This document shows positions 59,010 through 64,000 of a stretch of 64,000 nucleotides of DNA, one piece after another. The notes below the pieces were generated by a model. The model was given only the letters and a program-made list of their open reading frames with translations. It was not told the origin of the DNA and ran no database searches. Numbering within the stretch: position 1 is the stretch's first letter; each line of letters opens with the position of its first letter. Made by a program: the position numbers and the translations under genes. Where the stretch lies: assembly GCA_038231215.1 (NCBI GenBank), contig JBBRLS010000016.1, forward strand, positions 1-64,000, read 5' to 3'. This DNA comes from Schlegelella_A sp038231215. Its GTDB lineage: Bacteria; Pseudomonadota; Gammaproteobacteria; Burkholderiales; Burkholderiaceae_C.

Positions 59010-59816
59010 ATGCCCCAGACGATCAACACCAACATCAACTCGCTGAATGCGCAGCGCAACCTCAACAACTCGCAGATGTCGCTGGCGACCTCGATGCAGC
59101 GGCTGTCTTCGGGCCTGCGCATCAACTCGGCCAAGGACGATGCCGCCGGCCTCGCCATCGCCGATCGCATGAATGCGCAGATCAAGGGCACCAACGTCGC
59201 GATCCGCAATGCCAACGACGGCATCTCGATGGCGCAGACGGCGGAAGGTGCCTTGGCCACGGTCACCGACGCCCTGCAACGCATGCGCGAGCTGGCGGTC
59301 CAGGCGCAGAACGGCACCAACGGCACCAGCGACCGCGCCAACCTCGATACGGAATATCAGCAGCTTTCGGCTGAAATCACGCGCATCGCCACACAGACCA
59401 AGTTCAACGGGACGGCGATCGTCGGCGGCGGCGCCGGCGCACAGGTATTCCAGGTGGGCGCCAACAACGGCGACACGCTCACGGTCACGACCGCGGCGGT
59501 GACGACCGTCGTCGGCGACGTCAGCACCGCCGCGAATGCCTCGACGGCGCTGGCCGCGATCGACATCAAGCTCGACGCCATCACCACCGACCGCGCGACC
59601 TACGGCGCCGCGATCAACCGCTTCGGCTTCGCGATCTCGAACCTCGGGATCACCGCAGAGAACCAGACCGCGGCGCGCGGCCGCATCATGGACGCCGACT
59701 TCGCCGCCGAAACCGCCAACCTTTCGCGCTCGCAGATTCTGCAGCAGGCGGGCACGGCGATGGTGGCGCAGGCCAACCAGATGCCGCAATCGGTGCTGGC
59801 GCTCCTGAAGGGCTGA
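59010..59816 (+). CDS. fliC: Flagellin (short form), second copy
   Basis: A 268-residue paralogue of the first flagellin, nearly identical in D0/D1 and with the same short Thr/Ser-rich centre (GDTLTVTTAAV, VSTAANAST). The ATG at 59010 follows CAGGAG and matches the first copy's start; an upstream in-frame ATG is rejected. The proteins differ mainly in the centre and near the C-terminus (NQMPQSVLALLKG). Terminators isolate it from fliC1, so it needs its own promoter; only a partial sigma-28 match is seen at 58921. Together with fliC1 it would give a two-flagellin filament. Confidence 0.97.
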   Translation: MPQTINTNINSLNAQRNLNNSQMSLATSMQRLSSGLRINSAKDDAAGLAIADRMNAQIKGTNVAIRNANDGISMAQTAEGALATVTDALQRMRELAVQAQNGTNGTSDRANLDTEYQQLSAEITRIATQTKFNGTAIVGGGAGAQVFQVGANNGDTLTVTTAAVTTVVGDVSTAANASTALAAIDIKLDAITTDRATYGAAINRFGFAISNLGITAENQTAARGRIMDADFAAETANLSRSQILQQAGTAMVAQANQMPQSVLALLKG

Positions 59817-59847
59817 GTCGCTCGACCGCGGCAGCGCGAAAGGCCGT

Positions 59848-59874
59848 TCAAGTTCGGCGCGGGCCCGCCGATAT
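59848..59874 (+). promoter_or_regulatory. Sigma-28 (FliA) promoter of fliD
   Basis: The -35 box is TCAAGTTC (59848-59855), the spacer exactly 11 bases and the -10 box GCCGATAT (59867-59874). It is 90 bases upstream of the fliD start and is the best FliA match in the window. Confidence 0.92.
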
Positions 59875-59964
59875 GGATCTGAACGGCGGCGACCGGCCCT
59901 CGTGCCATCGCGCCCGTTCGGCCGCTGACTCCAGCGCCGCTCGCCTCATCGGAAAGGGTTGCCC

Positions 59965-61404
59965 GTGGCAACGATCAGCTCAGCAGGCATAGGCAGCGGC
60001 CTTGACGTCAACTCGATCATCACGCAGCTGATGGCGATCGAGAGGCAGCCGCTGACGAAGCTGCAGACGAAGGCGACGACGATCCAGAGCACGGTCTCGG
60101 AGTACGGCAAGATCAAAAGCGCCGTCTCGACCCTGAACGATCTCGCGACCAAGCTCGCCAGTCAGACGACCTGGGCCCAGACCACCGCCAACTCCTCGAG
60201 CACGGCCGTCTCGGCCTCGACCAACGGCTCCGCCGCCGGCACCTATTCGGTCGAGGTCCAGTCGCTGGCCAGCGTGCAGACGCTGGCCACCGGCATCGTC
60301 GCCTCGTCGACGGCATTGGTCGGCGCCGGCAACCTGCGCATCGAGCTCGGCACCTGGGGCACCAACCAGACCAGCTTCACGGCCAGCCCGACGGCGAGCG
60401 CGGTCAACATCACGGTCAGCGCGTCCGACACGCTGGCCAGCGTGCGCGACAAGGTCAACGGTTCGGGCGCCGGCGTCACCGCGCTCATCATGACCGACGC
60501 CAACGGCTCGCGCCTGCTGCTGCGCTCCAACACGACCGGCTCCGCCAACGCGTTTCGAAGCACGGTCACTGACGCGGACGGTGTCAACAACGACGCTTCG
60601 GGCCTCTCGCGACTGGCCTTCGACCCTTCGGCGGGCATCTCGGTCATGACGCAGAACCAGGTCGCGGCCAACGCCGCGGCAACGGTCAACGGCCTCTCGG
60701 TCAGCTCGACGAGCAACACGCTCGCGAGCATCGTCGACGGCCTGACCCTCAACCTGTCAGCGCAGACGACCGGGCCGGTGACGGTCAACGTCGTCGCCGA
60801 CACAGCCTCGCTGAAGAAGACGATCACCGACTTCGCCGCCGCTTACACCGCCGTCAACACGCTGATCGCCGGCGATACCAGGTACAACGCGACGACCCGG
60901 ACCGGCGGCATCCTGCAAGGCGACAGCAGCGCGTCGGGTCTGCAGCGCACGCTGCGCACGATGGCCGGCAGCGCGTCGTCGGCCTCTTCGGTGTTCAGCC
61001 ACGTGTCGGACATGGGCTTGCAGCTCCAGGGCGATGGCTCGCTCACCGTCAACGCGACCCAGCTCGACAGCGCGCTCGCCAACCTGGCCGAGGTGAAGAA
61101 GGCCTTCGCCAACAGCAACCCGGCCGATCCGACGCAAGACGGCTTCGCCAAGCGCTTTCGCGTCGCCGCCGGCGCGATGCTCGCCGTCGACGGCGTGCTG
61201 ACGACGCGCACCGACGGGCTCGGCCAGCAACTGCATCGCAACCAGTCCGATCAGGACAACCTGCAGACCCGCCTGACCGGCATCGAGGCGCGGCTGCGCG
61301 CGCAGTACACCGCGCTCGACAGACAGATGGCGCAACTCAACAGCCAGAGCGCCTACATCACGCAGCAGGTCGCCGCCTGGACTGCGAACAGCTCGAACAG
61401 GTAG
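59965..61404 (+). CDS. fliD: Flagellar filament cap protein FliD
   Basis: A 479-residue cap protein (HAP2) that folds flagellin at the filament tip. The N-terminus ATISSAGIGSGLDVNSIITQ is the family start, so the GTG at 59965, six bases after GGAAAGGG, is preferred over a TTG two codons upstream. N- and C-terminal coiled-coil parts (LTKLQTKATTIQSTVSEYGK, LQTRLTGIEARLRAQYTALD) flank the beta-rich D2/D3 middle. Its own sigma-28 promoter separates it from fliC2; fliS and fliT follow. Confidence 0.95.
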   Translation: MATISSAGIGSGLDVNSIITQLMAIERQPLTKLQTKATTIQSTVSEYGKIKSAVSTLNDLATKLASQTTWAQTTANSSSTAVSASTNGSAAGTYSVEVQSLASVQTLATGIVASSTALVGAGNLRIELGTWGTNQTSFTASPTASAVNITVSASDTLASVRDKVNGSGAGVTALIMTDANGSRLLLRSNTTGSANAFRSTVTDADGVNNDASGLSRLAFDPSAGISVMTQNQVAANAAATVNGLSVSSTSNTLASIVDGLTLNLSAQTTGPVTVNVVADTASLKKTITDFAAAYTAVNTLIAGDTRYNATTRTGGILQGDSSASGLQRTLRTMAGSASSASSVFSHVSDMGLQLQGDGSLTVNATQLDSALANLAEVKKAFANSNPADPTQDGFAKRFRVAAGAMLAVDGVLTTRTDGLGQQLHRNQSDQDNLQTRLTGIEARLRAQYTALDRQMAQLNSQSAYITQQVAAWTANSSNR

Positions 61405-61482
61405 CGTCGGCATCGCCGCTGCGGCGGTGATCCAAGGGCCGATCGGCCGGCGAAAAGCCCCGCTGTTGTCTCGCTCGCCGAT

Positions 61483-61509
61483 TCAAGTCGCCGAAGGCCA
61501 TACCGATAT
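61483..61509 (+). promoter_or_regulatory. Sigma-28 (FliA) promoter of fliS-fliT
   Basis: The -35 box is TCAAGTCG (61483-61490), the spacer exactly 11 bases and the -10 box ACCGATAT (61502-61509). It lies 37 bases before the fliS ATG, so the chaperone genes can be expressed apart from fliD. Confidence 0.85.
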
Positions 61510-61545
61510 TCAGGGCAGGCCCATTTCTCGCACACACCCCACCCC

Positions 61546-61980
61546 ATGTTTGCCGCCGCCCCGCTCCACCGCCACCCCGTCGCTTCGGCGGGCGCCTACC
61601 ACCAGATCGGCGTCGAGACCGGCGTCGGCGGTGCCTCGGCCCACGAGCTGATCACGATGCTCTTCGACGGCTTCAACGATGCCGTTGCCCAGGCGCGCAG
61701 CGCCCTGCTGCAGAAGCGGGTCGAAGCCAAGTGCAAGGCGATCACGCGTGCCGTTCGCATCGTCGATGAGGGCCTGAAGGCGGTCCTCGACCTCGACGGC
61801 GGCGGCAAGCTCGCCGCCGACCTGAACGCGCTCTACGGCTACGTGGCCCTGCGCATGACCGAGGCCAACCTGAACAACGACAGCGCCGCCCTCGACGAGT
61901 GCGTGCGGCTGATGGAGCCGGTACGCGCGGCCTGGGTCGCGATCGGCCCCGGCGTCAGGGCCACTCCTTCGGCGCAATGA
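61546..61980 (+). CDS. fliS: Flagellin export chaperone FliS
   Basis: A 144-residue four-helix chaperone that binds the C-terminal D0 segment of flagellin and prevents early polymerisation. Landmarks: AYHQIGVETGVGGASAHELITMLFDG and YVALRMTEANLNND. The first 15 residues are a variable leader. It stands directly before fliT, with only one base between stop and start. Confidence 0.92.
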   Translation: MFAAAPLHRHPVASAGAYHQIGVETGVGGASAHELITMLFDGFNDAVAQARSALLQKRVEAKCKAITRAVRIVDEGLKAVLDLDGGGKLAADLNALYGYVALRMTEANLNNDSAALDECVRLMEPVRAAWVAIGPGVRATPSAQ

Positions 61981-61981
61981 C

Positions 61982-62311
61982 ATGACCAGCGTCCAGACTT
62001 TCGGAGCCCGCATGAATTCCGTGCTGCTGAATTACTACGAAGCGATCGAGAAGGCGAGCCAGGACATGCTCGAGGCCGCTCGCGTCGGCAACTGGGACCA
62101 TGTGGTCAAGCTCGAGGGCGCCTGCGCCGTGCTCATCGCGCAGCTCAAGAACACCGCTGCCGAAAAGCCCCTGCCGCAAGACGAGGCACAGCTCAAGTCG
62201 CGCATCATGCAGCGCATCCTGATCAACGACGCCGAGATCCGCCAGCTCGCCGAGCCCTGGCTCGAAGACCTCGACGAGATCCTCGCCGGCCGGCCGAAGA
62301 CCCTGCACTGA
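61982..62311 (+). CDS. fliT: FliT-like flagellar chaperone
   Basis: A 109-residue helical protein in the fliT position. FliT is the chaperone of the cap protein FliD and, in enterics, an inhibitor of FlhDC. Sequence conservation in this family is low; support comes from length, helical pattern (LLNYYEAIEKASQDMLEAAR, SRIMQRILINDAEIRQLAEP) and gene order fliD-fliS-fliT. A later ATG at 62012 is in frame, but the ATG at 61982 gives tight coupling with fliS. Confidence 0.82.
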   Translation: MTSVQTFGARMNSVLLNYYEAIEKASQDMLEAARVGNWDHVVKLEGACAVLIAQLKNTAAEKPLPQDEAQLKSRIMQRILINDAEIRQLAEPWLEDLDEILAGRPKTLH

Positions 62312-62366
62312 GGCTGCGCGCCCAGCCCACAACGAACCGACAGACCTTCCCGCCACGAGGCACGCG

Positions 62367-63122
62367 ATGGAAACGAGACCCGCACCGCTCGACGGAATGG
62401 ACCAAGCCGACGGACTCGACGAGTTCCGTGTCTCTTCGCCGCGCGAGATCCAGGGGCTGCTCAAGCAGCTGCTCGACGGCTCGGTGCTGCTCAACCTCAA
62501 TGCCCGCGACGGCAGCGTCTTCACCAGCGCGATCTGGACGATCGACAGCCAGCGAAGCACGATCGGCTTCAACGCCGACCCGGCCGACCCGGCGATGCAG
62601 TCGCTCCTTCAGTGCGACGAGGTCGTCGTCGTCGGCTATCTCGACAGCGTCAAGCTGCAGTTCGACGTGCACGACCTCATGCTCGTGCACGGCAACCGCG
62701 CCAGCGTGTTGAGCTGCCCGGCGCCACGCGAGATGTATCGCTTCCAGCGGCGCGAGTCCTTCCGTGTGAGGCCGCTGATGCGCAGCAGCCCGATGGCGCG
62801 CTTCAGCCACCCCGACCTGCCGGCGATGGACTGCGCGCTGCGCGTCATCGACATCTCGATCGGCGGCTGCGGCGTCTTCCTGCCGGAAGACCTGCCGGGG
62901 ATGAATGCCGGCGCGATGCTGAACGCGGTGCGCATCGAGCTCGATACCGATACGAGGCTCGAGGTGACGATGCGGCTGCAGCACGTGACGGCCATCAACG
63001 CAGAGGCGCAGGGCGTGCGCCTCGGCTTCGAGTTCAAACGGATCGGCGGCGACTCGCTGCGGGCACTGCAACGCTTCATCGACCTGACGCAGAAGCGCGG
63101 CAAGCTGATGGCGCTCAACTAG
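62367..63122 (+). CDS. YcgR-like flagellar brake protein (YcgR-PilZ)
   Basis: A 251-residue two-domain protein: an N-terminal YcgR domain (about residues 20-120) and a C-terminal PilZ domain. The cyclic-di-GMP site is intact: RRESFR (R128, R129, R133) and D162-x-S-x-x-G167. When c-di-GMP is bound, YcgR slows the motor by acting on MotA/FliG. Its position after fliT and near the stator genes fits. CACGAGGCAC precedes the ATG. Confidence 0.92.
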   Translation: METRPAPLDGMDQADGLDEFRVSSPREIQGLLKQLLDGSVLLNLNARDGSVFTSAIWTIDSQRSTIGFNADPADPAMQSLLQCDEVVVVGYLDSVKLQFDVHDLMLVHGNRASVLSCPAPREMYRFQRRESFRVRPLMRSSPMARFSHPDLPAMDCALRVIDISIGGCGVFLPEDLPGMNAGAMLNAVRIELDTDTRLEVTMRLQHVTAINAEAQGVRLGFEFKRIGGDSLRALQRFIDLTQKRGKLMALN

Positions 63123-63224
63123 GGTCATTTCGCGCTGCCTCGAGCCGCGCGACGAGCGCGGCGCAGCGGCGTCCGTCGAAATCGGCTGCACCGCCTGTGC
63201 GAGCGCGACGCAACGACGGCCGCG

Positions 63225-63812
63225 TCAGCGACAGCTCGATTCGATCGCAGAGGCCGCCGGACTCACGACCGGCACCGGCCGGTACTCGGCGTCGAAGGTT
63301 CTCGTCCAGTGCTCACCGCCGTCACGCGAGATCTCGATGCGCTGGCCGACGCGGCCGTCGGCGAGCGGACTGAGCGTTGTCCGGTCGAGAACGCGTCGGC
63401 CATCGGGCAGCGCGATCTCGCCCTGGAAGCGAACGCCGCCATCGGCAAAGCGCGCGATCAGGCGCTTTTCCTTCAGGCCGCCGGGGCGCAACGCCTGGTC
63501 GGTGACCCAGACCTGCTTCCAGAGCTTCTCGCCGGCCGAGTAGTAGAAGAGGCTCTCGCCGCGCGAGCCGTCGCTCGCTGTCCACGATTCGGTCACCGCG
63601 CAGCCACCGAGAATGCGCGCCACGCGGTCGTGGCCGGCCCGCTCGGCACCCGCGCAGACCTCCCACTCGCCGAGCCAGAAGTCGAGTTGCGCGAGCGCTG
63701 CTTCGGCGGCACAACCGGGCAGCTCGTCGGCGGCCTCTGCGGCAAGCGACGGCAACGCGACGAGACCGGCCACCGCGATGCGCCGCGCGATCGCCCTGCC
63801 GCGAACGCTCAC
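63225..63812 (-). CDS. Exported hypothetical protein, DUF1579-like
   Basis: A 195-residue protein with a signal peptide (arginine-rich start, cleavage near AEA-A) and a lipocalin-like pattern, starting LDFWLGEWEVCAG, which is common in DUF1579-type proteins. Cysteines at CAAEA, CAGAE, GGCAV and the C-terminal SSCR may form disulfides. Its start overlaps the stop of the next upstream gene by four bases (ATGA), and the two share the WT-x-x-FD-x-x-Y motif near their ends, so they look like tandem paralogues. Function unknown. Confidence 0.75.
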   Translation of the reverse strand: MSVRGRAIARRIAVAGLVALPSLAAEAADELPGCAAEAALAQLDFWLGEWEVCAGAERAGHDRVARILGGCAVTESWTASDGSRGESLFYYSAGEKLWKQVWVTDQALRPGGLKEKRLIARFADGGVRFQGEIALPDGRRVLDRTTLSPLADGRVGQRIEISRDGGEHWTRTFDAEYRPVPVVSPAASAIESSCR

Positions 63813-64000
63813 GGGCGTCGAACGTACTTGCCGTCGAACAGCACCGTCCAGGTCTTGCCGCCGTCGGTGGAGGATTCCCAGAACTGGCGCACGCTGCCGT
63901 CGTCATTGGGCGTCCAGGTGATGCGCTGGTAAGCGCTGCCGGTCTCCGAGCCCAGCACGATGCGCTTGTCGACGAGGCCGCCGGAGATCATCAACAGGCC
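63809..64000 (-). CDS. Hypothetical protein, C-terminal part (paralogue of the next gene)
   Basis: Only the last 63 residues are in the window; the frame is open to base 64000. It contains ITWTPNDDGSVRQFWESSTD and ends WTVLFDGKYVRRP, paralleling EHWTRTFDAEYRP in the downstream gene. It is translationally coupled to that gene. The family is probably the same DUF1579-like group. Confidence 0.7.
   Translation of the reverse strand, partial: GLLMISGGLVDKRIVLGSETGSAYQRITWTPNDDGSVRQFWESSTDGGKTWTVLFDGKYVRRP

Noticed and set aside
1..64000. CRISPR arrays, insertion-sequence transposases, rRNA genes, prophage
   Set aside because: No regularly spaced repeats, transposase or integrase motifs, rRNA or phage structural genes were seen on either strand.

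Overview
The window is GC-rich chromosomal DNA with almost continuous, tightly packed genes. It fits a betaproteobacterium of the order Burkholderiales, probably close to the Rubrivivax/Leptothrix/Methylibium branch. The reasons are the flhDC-fliA flagellar hierarchy, DUF4148 and fasciclin proteins, hemCDXY beside ppc, an argH/LytTR two-component neighbourhood, and overall codon bias. The species is inference; gene identities come from motifs read in the translations.

Layout. Bases 1-1443 are the 3' part of a SpoT-type (p)ppGpp enzyme. Bases 1493-7658 form one forward operon: flavodoxin-fold reductase, RidA-like protein, creatininase-family hydrolase, a three-gene NMT1/THI5-type ABC importer and a GlcD-like FAD oxidase. 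It looks like uptake and breakdown of an unidentified nitrogenous or cyclic-amide compound. Bases 7683-13444 hold greB, a flavin reductase, a LysR regulator, a DUF4148 protein, a Rieske oxygenase, a 3-hydroxybenzoate 6-hydroxylase-like enzyme and tRNA-Arg(ACG). Bases 13476-24406 are core metabolism: hemC-hemD-hemX-hemY, ppc, an AlgZ/AlgR-like pair and argH. Bases 24426-33099 are mixed accessory genes (esterase lipoprotein, VIT transporter, orphan histidine kinase, fatty-acid hydroxylase, large PKD lipoprotein, membrane methyltransferase).

Bases 33179-63122 are mainly a flagellar region: flhB-flhA-flhF-flhG-fliA, cheY-motB-motA and flhD-flhC on the minus strand; two glycosylation gene sets; then two tandem short flagellins, fliD, fliS, fliT and a ycgR-like brake on the plus strand. 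Four sigma-28-type promoters with the same geometry (TCAAG-type -35, exactly 11 bases, GCCGATA-type -10) lie upstream of motA, fliC1, fliD and fliS. The minus-strand glycosylation operon makes and modifies a CDP-6-deoxyhexose (rfbF, rfbG, an rfbC-like epimerase, a C-methyltransferase) and carries a SPINDLY-type O-GlcNAc-transferase homologue. Its position beside fliC suggests flagellin glycosylation.

Inside the island, 47700-50500 differs: relaxed codon use, a tannase/feruloyl esterase-family gene, a VOC dioxygenase-like gene and a broken FAD monooxygenase, like the remains of an acquired aromatic-degradation cluster. Just before it is a 12-codon reading frame with an extreme Shine-Dalgarno sequence, its own promoter-like boxes and a very stable hairpin; I rate it the best candidate for an undescribed element. 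Three palindromic repeat elements sit at gene boundaries of the motility region (fliA/methyltransferase, flhB/flhA, motA/motB).
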